Assembly: GCA_002840535.1 (NCBI GenBank)
Contig: PHBH01000050.1
Coordinates: forward strand, 1 to 52,482
Direction of reading: 5' to 3'
Length of the DNA: 52,482 nt
Origin: Deltaproteobacteria bacterium HGW-Deltaproteobacteria-15
Lineage (GTDB): Bacteria; Desulfobacterota; DSM-4660; Desulfatiglandales; HGW-15
In this document: positions 1 through 7,912 of the stretch, piece by piece
Layout of the letters: the number at the start of each line of letters is the position of its first letter
Position numbering within the stretch: position 1 is the stretch's first letter
The notes under the pieces: generated by a model
Seen by the model: only the letters and a program-made list of their open reading frames with translations
Told to the model about the DNA's origin: nothing
Databases searched by the model: none
Program-made: the position numbers and the translations under genes

Positions 1-78
1 GAAGGGTGGGACTCCAAGCGAAGCGCGGAGAAAATGGGCACCGCCCCGAAGGGTGGGACTCCAAGCGAAGCGCGGAGA
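1..78. repeat. Direct repeat, 31 bp, two copies
   Basis: An exact 31-bp unit occurs at 1-31 and again at 48-78 (47-bp period, 16-bp spacer). It contains the core CTCCAAGCGAAGCGCGGAG. It may continue to the left of the window. No gene is visible here; it precedes the toxin-antitoxin pair. Confidence 0.85.
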
Positions 79-165
79 ATGCGCGCGCTGTTTCGGTTCA
101 AGTTCTTCTTGACAGCCAGAGCTTTGTAATTACAATGTATCCACGGTATGTTCAGGAGGTCTTCC

Positions 166-420
166 ATGAGAGCGCGAATTATAAGAATCGGGAATTCCAA
201 AGGAATTAGATTGCCTAAGCCGATTCTTGAACAGGCGGGTATTTCTGAGGACGTCGATGTTGATGTTGAAAATGAAAAAATCATCATCCGCCCTATTTCG
301 AGTCCCCGAGCTGGATGGGATGACGCGTTTCGAGAAATGGCCGAAAAGGGTGATGACCTGCTGCTCGATAGCGAACGACCGGCATCGCATTCGTGGGATG
401 AGACAGAATGGCACTGGTAG
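166..420 (+). CDS. mazE: MazE/AbrB-type antitoxin
   Basis: Predicted 84-aa antitoxin that would bind and neutralise the MazF-type toxin encoded next, and bind its own promoter through an N-terminal swapped-hairpin AbrB/SpoVT fold. The N-terminus (RIIRIGNSKGIRLPKPIL) is the classical MazE DNA-binding motif, and the C-terminal half is acidic, as expected for the toxin-wrapping tail (DDLLLDSE, ending WDETEWHW). The start at 166 is chosen because AGGAGGT lies at 154-160; an in-frame ATG at 148 has no ribosome site. The stop overlaps the toxin start by 13 bp, the usual translational coupling. The specific family name is from recognition of the motif, not a search. Confidence 0.85.
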   Translation: MRARIIRIGNSKGIRLPKPILEQAGISEDVDVDVENEKIIIRPISSPRAGWDDAFREMAEKGDDLLLDSERPASHSWDETEWHW

Positions 421-737
421 TCAGGCGTTTTGAGGTCTATCTGATAAATCTGGATCCTACAGTTGGATCCGAAATTAAGAAGACACGTCCCTGCGTGATC
501 ATCTCTCCCGACGAAATGAACCGGCACATAAGAACCGTTATTGTGGCACCTATGACCACAGCTGGTAAGGCTTATCCTACTCGCGTATTCTGCGAATTCC
601 AAGGCAGAAGCGGGCAAATTGTATTGGACCAAATACGCACGATTGATAAAACCAGGCTTTTAAAGAAAGCTGGTACAATAAACCCTCAAGTCCAAGCCGA
701 AGTTATATCGACACTGCAATCGATGTTTGCGTATTGA
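408..737 (+). CDS. mazF: MazF/PemK-type endoribonuclease toxin
   Basis: Predicted 109-aa toxin of the MazF/PemK family, sequence-specific mRNA interferases of the cytosol. Visible hallmarks are the N-terminal RRFEVYLINLDPTVGSEIKK block, the KTRPCVIISPDEMN strand with the conserved R-P, the TVIVAPMTT strand, and the QIVLDQIRTIDKTRL segment. Length is typical for the family (about 110 aa) and no residue of the core looks lost, so the toxin is probably functional. It overlaps the antitoxin gene by 13 bp and forms a two-gene operon with it. The cleavage sequence cannot be read from the gene. Confidence 0.88.
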   Translation: MALVVRRFEVYLINLDPTVGSEIKKTRPCVIISPDEMNRHIRTVIVAPMTTAGKAYPTRVFCEFQGRSGQIVLDQIRTIDKTRLLKKAGTINPQVQAEVISTLQSMFAY

Positions 738-924
738 ATTTGCCAATCGGTAAAGGGGAGCTTCGAGCTCCATCCCCACACCAGTTCCGCCGAAACGGGA
801 TCTTTGACCCGGCATGCGGGTCCCCTCCAGAGGCGGGCGAGCGCACGGGGCGGTTCACAGATCCTGCCGAACCGTAGTTGGGTAATGGATTTTTCCCCAC
901 AGCTCTTTGACAGAGAGTGTGAAA

Positions 925-1016
925 GATAAGGGACATCAAAACATAAATGGGCCAGCTTGGCGGGGGTGACAAATTGAGATCAGTTCAAATTGACTTATGT
1001 TTTGATGTTCCCTATC
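925..1016. repeat. Imperfect long inverted repeat in a gene-free stretch
   Basis: The 432-bp gap between mazF and the MscS gene holds no convincing gene. It contains 22-bp arms at 925-946 and 995-1016 that are reverse complements with two mismatches (core ATGTTTTGATGT), separated by 48 bp. No T-run follows, so it is not a standard terminator; it may be a repeat remnant. Further right a weak promoter-like pair (TTGACC at 1045-1050, TTAACA at 1067-1072, 16-bp spacer) could serve the MscS gene. Confidence 0.6.
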
Positions 1017-1169
1017 CACACGTGCCCGTTTCCAACAGGATCGGTTGACCCCTATGTAAAGAGGTGTTAACATGCACCCGATTTTTGCTTTGGTCCAGGA
1101 TGATTCGGCTTGGCTTCACTTTTGTTCGTCCCCAAGGCATCCTAATCTTTTCTCACATAGGAGGCGGCA

Positions 1170-2102
1170 ATGACCGACATGGCAGATCAGATTCTGGTTT
1201 TTCTAACCACGTACGGGATAAAGATTGTCGGGGCAATCATCATTCTCCTTTTTGGACGACTCGGCGCCGGCGTCGGGAGAAAGTTCGTAAGGAGCATGCT
1301 CGAGAAGTCAAAGGCCGATCCGGCAATCATCTCATTTTCTGAAAACGTCACCTATTTTCTTATTCTTACCTTTGCCGTCCTCGCTGCATTGGCCAAGTTC
1401 GGCATCCAAACGGCTTCCTTCATAGCCGTTCTGGGGGCAGCAGGTTTCGCCATAGGTTTCGCACTTCAGGGGTCGCTCGCCAATTTTGCTGCTGGCGTCC
1501 TCATTCTTGTACTGCGTCCTTTTAAAATCGGGGACTACATCATGGGCGCGGGGGAAGCAGGGACCGTCAAGGAAATAGCCTTGTTTACAACCGTTCTGGC
1601 CACTCCTGACAATGTGAAGATCATGGTGCCTAACGGAAAACTTTTCGGCGACACTATCAAAAATGTTTCTGCATTCGACACCAGACGCATAGATCTAGTG
1701 ATAGGCATCGGTTACGGATCCGACATCCAGAAGGCTCATGACGTGATCAGAGAAGTCATCCGGAAAGACGATCGGGTTCTTCGGGATCCGACTGCCCAGG
1801 TGGCGGTCTCTGAGCTGGCCGATTCCAGCGTCAATCTTGTGATAAGGCCCTGGGTAAGAAAGGAAGATTACTGGGACGTCCGGTTCGACCTTACAAGGAA
1901 GTTGAAAGAAGCCTTTGACGCAAACGGGATTGAAATTCCCTTCCCACAAAGGGTCGTACACGCGATTCCAAATAGTTCTCTTGACTCCCACCATGCAGAG
2001 AAGGCAAGAGAGCCGGAGCCTCCGCTGCGACCATCGATAGCTGGGGGAGAAACGCTTCTTTCCCCGCATGAGATCTCGGTGAAGAAAGGCGTCGGTCTGT
2101 AG
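1170..2102 (+). CDS. mscS: Small-conductance mechanosensitive channel, MscS family
   Basis: A 310-aa inner-membrane channel that would open on membrane tension to release solutes during osmotic downshock. Three predicted transmembrane helices occupy roughly residues 8-28, 60-80 and 85-115; the third has the Gly/Ala-rich pore-lining pattern AAGFAIGFALQGSLANFAAG, followed by the beta domain signature RPFKIGDYI and VPNGKLFGDTI. A soluble alpha/beta domain follows (FPQRVVH near residue 255), then a short extra tail compared with the 286-aa E. coli protein. AGGAGG sits a few bases before the ATG. Stands alone, not in an obvious operon. Confidence 0.93.
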   Translation: MTDMADQILVFLTTYGIKIVGAIIILLFGRLGAGVGRKFVRSMLEKSKADPAIISFSENVTYFLILTFAVLAALAKFGIQTASFIAVLGAAGFAIGFALQGSLANFAAGVLILVLRPFKIGDYIMGAGEAGTVKEIALFTTVLATPDNVKIMVPNGKLFGDTIKNVSAFDTRRIDLVIGIGYGSDIQKAHDVIREVIRKDDRVLRDPTAQVAVSELADSSVNLVIRPWVRKEDYWDVRFDLTRKLKEAFDANGIEIPFPQRVVHAIPNSSLDSHHAEKAREPEPPLRPSIAGGETLLSPHEISVKKGVGL

Positions 2103-2235
2103 CAAATCTATCTGAAAGGAAACTGTGAAGGAAAAGGCTTTCGCCATTTTCTGGGGAATAGATACTAAATCTGAAAGAGCGGCCCGCTTCCCTCTTACTT
2201 GGACATTGGTCATTGGAAATTGGACATTGGACCTT

Positions 2236-3432
2236 CTACTGTCCCATCACCTTTGAAAGTGTCCTGCCTACGCACTTGAGGCTTTTCAGGTTGTCCGCCG
2301 GGAGAAGATGATCTATGTATGGAAGGATCATTTCCATGGCCCTTGAAGCAAAGCCGTATTGAGAGTCTCCGATCAGGGGATTAAGCCAGAGAACCGAATG
2401 TACGGAACTTGAAAGTGTCTCCATCTCCTGTTTCAACAGATTCTTGGCCCCGAGATCCCACCCGTCGCTCATGATCACCGCCACGGTTCGTCTGGTCAGA
2501 AAACGCTTCCCGTATTGCTCATTGAGCTGGCGCAGGGAGTATCCGATTCTTGTCCCCCCGGACCATTCCGGCACCTGGCTCTCAATGTCCTTCAGTACCC
2601 TTTCGAGGGTAGACCGCCTTATGATGAGACTGATACGGCTGAGGGAAGTGGAAAAGACGAACACCTCGGCCTTCGTCCCGATGGACCTCAGCCCCAGGAG
2701 AAAAGGCATGATGAATCGGGCATAACGCTCCATCGACCCGCTCACGTCCGCCACGACCACCAGTCTCTTGAGCCTCTTCCTCTTCCTTTTGAAGAGCAGG
2801 GCAAACGGGATGCCGTCTGACTTGAGCCCATTTTTCATCACCTTCCGGAAGTCGATATCCCCCGCTTTTTTGCTTTTCCTGAATCTTCGCGAAATGGAGA
2901 CCCTGAAAGGAGACATCATGCTCTTGAGAAGGAGTTGGGCCACCGGGATGTCGCAGGTCTCGAAACGGCCGAGATCCTTTTTTTCCAAAACCGTCACCGG
3001 GCTGTACGCAACCCCTTCCAGGAATTCCTTGTCCGGGACATTCTCCACATCCACTCTCTTCCTGCCCTCCTCGCCCTGAACAAGAACTTCCTGAAGCAGG
3101 TCTTTTCTTGGATCGGCATCGTTCTTTCGCTCTTTCGGATTCTCGTCACCCTTTTCATTCACGTCATCGAGTCCCCAGAACCCCTTGAAGAGTTCAGGAA
3201 ACAGCCGCCACTCCATGTCCGTGCCGGCAAGGTTCGCCCGAAGGATGGAAAAAAAATCCTCCTTCGCAGAGACATCCGCGTGTTCGAGACTCTTGAGGGA
3301 ATCGATCACACTGGAGGAAAAAACCTTGAAGCCCCGGCGTCTGAGAAACCTCGAAAATCGAATGACACGGGCAGGCAGACCGTCTGCGGCCCACTCCGGT
3401 GTATCCCTTGACGTGTTCAATTCGTTACGCAT
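2236..3432 (-). CDS. CoxE-like VWA-domain protein
   Basis: A 398-aa soluble protein with a C-terminal von Willebrand A domain of the CoxE type. The metal-ion-dependent adhesion site is complete: DVSGS at 229-233, Thr in SGGTRIG at about 294, and Asp in MSDGWD at about 323. The N-terminal 200 residues are charged. In the CoxD/CoxE and MoxR families a VWA protein works with a MoxR-type AAA+ ATPase to insert metals into or remodel a target enzyme; the likely partner is encoded at 4956-5873 on the same strand, unusually not adjacent. No target enzyme (such as a CO dehydrogenase-type hydroxylase) is seen nearby, so the client is unknown. Confidence 0.82.
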   Translation of the reverse strand: MRNELNTSRDTPEWAADGLPARVIRFSRFLRRRGFKVFSSSVIDSLKSLEHADVSAKEDFFSILRANLAGTDMEWRLFPELFKGFWGLDDVNEKGDENPKERKNDADPRKDLLQEVLVQGEEGRKRVDVENVPDKEFLEGVAYSPVTVLEKKDLGRFETCDIPVAQLLLKSMMSPFRVSISRRFRKSKKAGDIDFRKVMKNGLKSDGIPFALLFKRKRKRLKRLVVVADVSGSMERYARFIMPFLLGLRSIGTKAEVFVFSTSLSRISLIIRRSTLERVLKDIESQVPEWSGGTRIGYSLRQLNEQYGKRFLTRRTVAVIMSDGWDLGAKNLLKQEMETLSSSVHSVLWLNPLIGDSQYGFASRAMEMILPYIDHLLPADNLKSLKCVGRTLSKVMGQ

Positions 3433-3449
3433 ATCCCTTCTCTCTGCAA

Positions 3450-3552
3450 GCTGGGTAGAGCGAAGCGAAACTCATAAATTCGAACGCTGGAGAAGGCACA
3501 ATCCTGATGGGTTTCCCCCGGCCTAAGGCCTGCCGGGGTCTACCCATCCTAC
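3450..3552. repeat. REP-like interspersed palindromic element
   Basis: Contains a strong hairpin with outer arms GATGGGT (3505-3511) and ACCCATC (3542-3548) and inner CCCCGGC / GCCGGGG pairing, preceded by CTGGGTAGAGCGAAGCGAAA. This resembles the widely scattered bacterial repeat based on GGGTTTCGCTTCGCTCTACC. It lies between two leftward genes and could act in mRNA processing. The rest of the 3433-3694 stretch shows no gene. Confidence 0.55.
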
Positions 3553-3694
3553 CTTACTGAGTTGCGGCACCTCACCGGCAATGAAAAAGAAAGTACTCTT
3601 CTCAGCGATCTCTCGCCTCTATGGTGAAGGCAACAATAAAGAAGCGTCGGTCACCAGGGTCACTTCGTACCAACAAAAAGCGTCCGATTCCACA

Positions 3695-3725
3695 TAAAAA
3701 AGCGGGGTTCTGCGAGGCCCCGCTT
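3695..3725 (-). terminator. Rho-independent terminator of the 31-aa membrane peptide gene
   Basis: On the minus strand an 8-bp stem (AAGCGGGG 3700-3707 pairing with CCCCGCTT 3718-3725) with a 10-nt loop is followed by a run of six to seven T. It lies about 30 bp after the stop codon of the small ORF at 3754-3849. Confidence 0.8.
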
Positions 3726-3753
3726 CAATCTCTTCCTCGTTTTCAAATTCGCC

Positions 3754-3849
3754 TTATCGAATCATGTCATCGACGATTTCTTCCATGGCAAGGTAAAAGG
3801 CTATCACCATCGCCACGATACCCAGGAAAAGAAAAATATCCGCAAGCAT
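3754..3849 (-). CDS. Putative 31-aa single-span membrane peptide
   Basis: A very short gene. It has an ATG at 3849, a good ribosome site (AAAAAGGAG upstream on the minus strand), a stop at 3754-3756, and a terminator directly downstream. The product begins MLADIFLFLGIVAMVIA, one hydrophobic helix of about 20 residues, and ends in an acidic tail (MEEIVDDMIR). No signal peptidase site is visible, so it would be an inner-membrane miniprotein. I do not recognise a family. The combination of ribosome site, helix and terminator argues that it is real; the function is unknown. Its upstream neighbour on the same strand is the FMN reductase (72 bp away). Confidence 0.6.
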   Translation of the reverse strand: MLADIFLFLGIVAMVIAFYLAMEEIVDDMIR

Positions 3850-3921
3850 CGGCCACTCTCCTTTTTCAGGGAATGAATGTGTTTAATCCGTGTTAATTCG
3901 CGTATCATTTGACCATTACAT

Positions 3922-4473
3922 TTATGGCTTCCGCGCATGCGCCACAAGGGCTTTCACCAACTCCCCTATCCTTTTCCTGGTCTCTTCATCCGTCAAACGG
4001 CCGTTGTCATCCACCTTTTTCTGTGCATAAGGAACCATGACTTCCGGCCCGTTCATGGGGTGCATGTTCAGAAAGACCATGGATTGGCGCAGATGATATT
4101 GAGCTCTGGCCGTGCCGAGCATCCCGATGGAAGCCCCCATGATTGCTGCCGGTTTGCCATCCCAGGCGTTGTCCCCATAGGGTCTGGAAGCGCTGTCGAT
4201 GGCATTCTTGAGCACACCCGGCATCGAATAGTTGTACTCCGGTGTAGCGATGAGAATGGCATCCGCGGCGCGGATCTTCTCTTTGAATGCCTTTAATTTC
4301 TCAGAAGGCTGCTGCTCCGTGTCCTCGCTGAAAGGCGCGATGCCTTCGATGTCGAAAATCTCGATCTGTGCATCCGGCGGCGCCATCTCCACGGCGGCGC
4401 GCAGGATAGCCTTGTTGAAGGAGCCCTTCCTCAGGCTCCCGGCAATACCAAGTATAGAAATCTTGTCCGCCAT
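3922..4473 (-). CDS. NADPH-dependent FMN reductase family protein
   Basis: A 183-aa cytosolic flavodoxin-fold reductase of the ChrR/YieF/azoreductase-like type, which transfers electrons from NAD(P)H through bound FMN to quinones, metals or other acceptors. The FMN phosphate loop GIAGSLRKGSFNKAIL is near residues 9-24, and the second signature TPEYNYSMPGVLKNAIDSASRP is near 78-100, with GASIGMLGTARAQ further on. Length matches the family. Two ATGs in tandem compete; the second (4473) is 6 nt from AGGAGG and is preferred over the first (4476, 3 nt). The physiological electron acceptor cannot be told from sequence. It sits between the VWA and MoxR genes. Confidence 0.87.
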   Translation of the reverse strand: MADKISILGIAGSLRKGSFNKAILRAAVEMAPPDAQIEIFDIEGIAPFSEDTEQQPSEKLKAFKEKIRAADAILIATPEYNYSMPGVLKNAIDSASRPYGDNAWDGKPAAIMGASIGMLGTARAQYHLRQSMVFLNMHPMNGPEVMVPYAQKKVDDNGRLTDEETRKRIGELVKALVAHARKP

Positions 4474-4822
4474 CATTTGCCTCCTTTACCTCTCGTGCGC
4501 TTCACGCTCCAGGCTGGCGCACGCTTCAATACCATAGTCGGCAGACAGATGCGTGTTGCAGTCTGCTCCTGAGGATCAAGCGATTGAGAATTTTAAGTTC
4601 GATTTGTATTCATAAACAAACATGTGCAGAAGCAGCAGCGGATGAAATCAAATCGATCTTGTATTTGTCGCAAGGACTTACTGTATTTTCACTGCATCTG
4701 TGATAAAAACCCTCTTTACATGGGCAGGAATACAGGTGGTCGATCGTGGGGGTGCCCATGGCGGGCTGGGGCAAATCGCCGCCGAAATTCAGCATGATGT
4801 TCAAGATGTTCTGGAGGTGTTG

Positions 4823-4951
4823 ATGCAGCCGTCTGAAGGGCATCCCAGGGATTTGGAAACGCAGAAGCTTTTTGACCTCAAGGGCAAAGTTGCGCTGATC
4901 ACCGGCGCTTCCGGGGCGTTAGGCTCCGCCGTCGCAAAAGGTTTGGCCGTT
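4823..4951 (+). pseudogene. Truncated short-chain dehydrogenase, N-terminal fragment
   Basis: About 43 codons encode the start of a classical SDR: a leader, then FDLKGKVALITGASGALGSA with the TGxxxGxG dinucleotide-binding motif and AVAKGLAV. Similarity stops at about 4951. From there the frame runs into the antisense of the MoxR C-terminus, and the NNAG and YxxxK parts of the fold are absent. GGAGGT lies just before the ATG at 4823. This is the scar of a deletion or rearrangement whose endpoint lies within a few bases of the MoxR stop codon (4956). The remaining gap between the FMN reductase and this fragment (4477-4822) shows no gene. Confidence 0.7.
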
Positions 4952-4955
4952 CGAA

Positions 4956-5873
4956 CTAAGAACCCACAATCCCCATTTGTTCGCAACGGATCAGGCCACC
5001 GAGGAAATCAGGATTATCTAGAGATTCCCCAAACTTGTTTATGTCGTCCTGGTACTTCAGGATACACCCGATAGTCTCCCGGACAACGTCTTCCCCCAGC
5101 GACTTTTTCTCAAGCGCCATGAGGGCCCTGGCCCAATCGAGAGTCTCGGAGACTCCTGGTTTTTTCAGAAAATCAAGACTTCGGATTCCCTGCATGAACC
5201 TGGCAACCTGGCCGGCCAGGCTCTTTTCGATGCCTGGGACCCTGGTCATCACAATATCGTATTCCTTCTCAAAAGAAGGATAGTCGATCCAGTGGTAGAG
5301 GCAGCGTCTCTTCAGCGCGTCATGGACATCCCTGGTTCGATTGGAGGTGACCACGACCATAGGCCGATTCACGGCCCTCATCGTCCCGATCTCCGGAATG
5401 GTGATCTGGAAATCGGCAAGCACCTCCAGCAGAAAGGCCTCGAACTCCTCGTCCGAACGATCGACTTCATCGATAAGCAGGACCGGCGGTCTGGTCTCCG
5501 CGCTCAGAATCGCCTGGAGCAGGGGGCGCTTGAGCAGGAAGTCAGGACTGTAGATGAGCTTCTCGATTTCCTCCTTCCCCTTGTCGGTCCGTTCTTCCAT
5601 CCGTATATGGAGGAGCTGCTTAGGGTAGTTCCATTCATAAAGAGCGGTTGAGGCATCGAGGCCTTCATAGCATTGCAGCCGGATGAGTTCCGTCTGGAAA
5701 AGCCTTGCCATGACGACCCCTACCTCCGTCTTTCCGACCCCGGGCTCGCCTTCCAGAAAAACCGGCTTCTGGAGGCGTGAAGCGAGAAAGAGCACCGTAG
5801 CCAGGGCGCGATCCGCAATGTATCCCGCCTCTGCCAGCATTAAAGACACCTGTTCAATGGATTGGAACATCAT
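4956..5873 (-). CDS. MoxR/CoxD-family AAA+ ATPase
   Basis: A 305-aa AAA+ ATPase. Walker A GEPGVGKT is at 42-49, Walker B VLLIDEVDRS at 131-140, sensor-1 VVVTSNRTRDVHDALKRRC near 173-191. The EWNYPKQLL segment and the lid region GIRSLDFLKKPGVSETLDWARAL are typical of MoxR and CoxD proteins, chaperones that use ATP to activate metalloenzymes or partner complexes with a VWA protein. The probable partner is the CoxE-like gene at 2236-3432. Start uncertain by one codon (tandem ATG at 5873 and 5870, weak ribosome site). The gene ends five bases from the SDR scar, and its C-terminus may have been affected by that event. Confidence 0.85.
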   Translation of the reverse strand: MMFQSIEQVSLMLAEAGYIADRALATVLFLASRLQKPVFLEGEPGVGKTEVGVVMARLFQTELIRLQCYEGLDASTALYEWNYPKQLLHIRMEERTDKGKEEIEKLIYSPDFLLKRPLLQAILSAETRPPVLLIDEVDRSDEEFEAFLLEVLADFQITIPEIGTMRAVNRPMVVVTSNRTRDVHDALKRRCLYHWIDYPSFEKEYDIVMTRVPGIEKSLAGQVARFMQGIRSLDFLKKPGVSETLDWARALMALEKKSLGEDVVRETIGCILKYQDDINKFGESLDNPDFLGGLIRCEQMGIVGS

Positions 5874-5996
5874 GTTCTCTTTCTTGTTCTTTTTTCGTCA
5901 TGATGAAGAGCGAAGATCAGGAGAGATTAGCCAAGACCGGTGTGATTTTCAATGGAATTGATGCTCATCCAATCGCTGTTTCGGTTCAAAAATAAA

Positions 5997-6049
5997 TTGA
6001 CGGACTCCCAATTCTATGGGACGATGGTGATGACTGGCCGTCCAGTCAT
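5997..6049 (+). promoter_or_regulatory. xsc promoter region with TetR-type operator
   Basis: The 18-bp palindrome TGACTGGCCGTCCAGTCA (6031-6048, 7-bp perfect arms, extending to 8 bp with flanking A and T) lies about 55 bp before the xsc start. A nearly identical site precedes the tetR gene at 11561-11578. A TTGACG hexamer at 5997-6002 is a candidate -35 element; the matching -10 (GACGAT, 17-bp spacer) is weak. The placement suggests repression by the TetR protein encoded at 11608-12255. Confidence 0.7.
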
Positions 6050-6101
6050 CTTCGAGGAGAACAGGAAACGAACCGCAAGTTCACGGAATAAGGAGGACAC
6101 G

Positions 6102-7826
6102 ATGGCTAAGATGACACCTTCCGAGGCGCTGGTTGAGACACTGGCTGCCGAGAGGATCACGAACGTTTTCGGAATTGTCGGAAGCGCCTTTATGGATGCC
6201 CTGGACCTCTTTCCCGACGCCGGCATCCGGTTTGTAATGGTCGCGCATGAACAGGCGGCCGCCCATGCAGCGGACGGGTATGCCAGGGTCACCGGAAGAC
6301 CCCAGGTCTGCATTGCCCAGAACGGTCCTGGAGCGGCGAACTTTGTCTCCGCCGTCACTGCCGCCTTCTGGGCCCATTCCCCGGTCGTAGCTATCACTCC
6401 CGAGACCGGAAGTATGGGTATCGGGAAGGGGGGGTTCCAGGAACTGGACCAGATGCCCTGGTTTGAGAAATGCACCAAATTCCAGGTTCGCGTCAACAGA
6501 CCTGAGCGCATGGCCGAGCTTACCCGCCGCTGTTTTTACATGGCCAAGCTGCTGGGGGGACCGACCCAGCTCAATATCCCTAGAGACTATTTTTATGGGG
6601 AGGTGCAGGATGAGATTTATCCGAGCGGCAACGTGTCCTATGGGCCGGGCCCGGAGGACCAGATCATAAAGGCTGCGGAATTGCTCTCAAAGGCGAAGTA
6701 TCCTGTTATACTTGCCGGTGGGGGCGTTTCCATGTCCAATGCCCATCCTGAAACCAGGGCTCTTGCCGAATACCTGTCGGCTCCGGTGGTCAACACCTAC
6801 CTGCACAATGACAGTTTTCCCTCTGATCACGAACTGTCTGTGGGACCGATCGGTTACTGCGGCTCCAAGGCCGCGATGAGAACCATATCAAAGTCTGACC
6901 TTGTGCTGGCTCTTGGAACACGGCTGGGGCCCTTCGGCACCCTCCCCCAATATGATTTCGACTACTGGCCGAAGAATGCCGGGATCATCCAGGTGGACAT
7001 TGACGGATCCCAATTCGGATTGTCAAAGAAGGTGGAACTGGGCATCCTGGCCGATGCCGGTCAGTTCGCCCGGGAACTGCTCAAGGCGCTGAAATCCTTA
7101 TCTCCGAACAGGGCAAAGGACAGCGGCCGCCTCAAAGACATACAAAAAGAGAAACAGTCGTGGAAGGAAGAACTGGACCGGTGGTCCTCTTCCACCAACA
7201 GGCTGATGCATCCCCGGCGGTTCATGAAAGAGTTGACGGAGGCTATACCGAAGGGATCCCTAGTGACCACGGATATCGGGAACAACTGTTCGATCTCCAA
7301 CAGCTATCTGGGGTTCGACGGACCGCGCCGGCATCTCGCCGCCCTGAGCTGGGGAAACTGCGGGTTCGCCTATGGGGCAGCAATGGGCGCCAAGATCGGC
7401 GCCCCGGACAGGCCCGTGTTCGCGCTGCAGGGAGATGGGGCATGGGGCATCAGCGGCCTCAGCGAGGTGATGAGCGCGGTCCGGGAAAACATCCCGGTCA
7501 TCGCAGTGGTTTTCAACAATCATGAATGGGGCGCGGAGAAGAAGAATCAGATCGATTTTTTCAAGAACCGATTTGTGGGCGTCAACCTGCCTACGAATCC
7601 GGATTATGCCCAGCTTGCCCGCGACATGGGCGCTGTAGGATACAAGGTGGAGGACTACAAGGATGTCCGGGGGGTCGTTCAGGAATCGATCAAGTGCGGT
7701 AAACCGGTGGTCATCAATGCCGTGATCGAAGGGGGCGAGAGAGTTCTTGCCGAACCGTTCCGGCGCGACGCCTTTCTGCCGGCGGTGCGCTATTTGCCCA
7801 AATACAAGCACCTGAGTGCGGTTTAG
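6102..7826 (+). CDS. xsc: Sulfoacetaldehyde acetyltransferase (ThDP-dependent)
   Basis: A 574-aa thiamine-diphosphate enzyme predicted to convert sulfoacetaldehyde and phosphate to acetyl phosphate and sulfite in the cytosol. The ThDP-activating Glu is at 50 (VAHEQAAAHAADGYARV) and the metal/ThDP motif runs from GDG 444-446 to NN 472-473. Segments I know from Xsc rather than acetolactate synthase are present: TPETGSMGIGKGGFQE, GPTQLNIPRDYFYGE, NTYLHNDSFPSDH, GYCGSKAAM and ALGTRLGPFGTLPQYDFDYW. The start at 6102 follows AAGGAGG; an upstream in-frame ATG at 5952 would place the operator inside the gene. It leads a rightward cluster, 86 bp before ackA, which fits use of acetyl phosphate. The family call is firm; the physiological substrate is inference. 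Confidence 0.85.
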   Translation: MAKMTPSEALVETLAAERITNVFGIVGSAFMDALDLFPDAGIRFVMVAHEQAAAHAADGYARVTGRPQVCIAQNGPGAANFVSAVTAAFWAHSPVVAITPETGSMGIGKGGFQELDQMPWFEKCTKFQVRVNRPERMAELTRRCFYMAKLLGGPTQLNIPRDYFYGEVQDEIYPSGNVSYGPGPEDQIIKAAELLSKAKYPVILAGGGVSMSNAHPETRALAEYLSAPVVNTYLHNDSFPSDHELSVGPIGYCGSKAAMRTISKSDLVLALGTRLGPFGTLPQYDFDYWPKNAGIIQVDIDGSQFGLSKKVELGILADAGQFARELLKALKSLSPNRAKDSGRLKDIQKEKQSWKEELDRWSSSTNRLMHPRRFMKELTEAIPKGSLVTTDIGNNCSISNSYLGFDGPRRHLAALSWGNCGFAYGAAMGAKIGAPDRPVFALQGDGAWGISGLSEVMSAVRENIPVIAVVFNNHEWGAEKKNQIDFFKNRFVGVNLPTNPDYAQLARDMGAVGYKVEDYKDVRGVVQESIKCGKPVVINAVIEGGERVLAEPFRRDAFLPAVRYLPKYKHLSAV

Positions 7827-7912
7827 GGAAAACCTCCTTCTGGATTGCGGGGGCCGTAGAAGCAGGTTTCGGGGACTGCTTCGCGCCTCCGCGATAGGTT
7901 TTCTACGCTTCC

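Noticed and set aside
3621..3896. 91-codon plus-strand reading frame
   Set aside because: No ribosome site, low-complexity basic composition and overlap with the minus-strand terminator and the 31-aa gene.
5952..6101. Start of xsc 50 codons upstream
   Set aside because: The extension would contain the operator palindrome and lacks a ribosome site; AAGGAGG points to 6102, which also matches the usual Xsc N-terminus.
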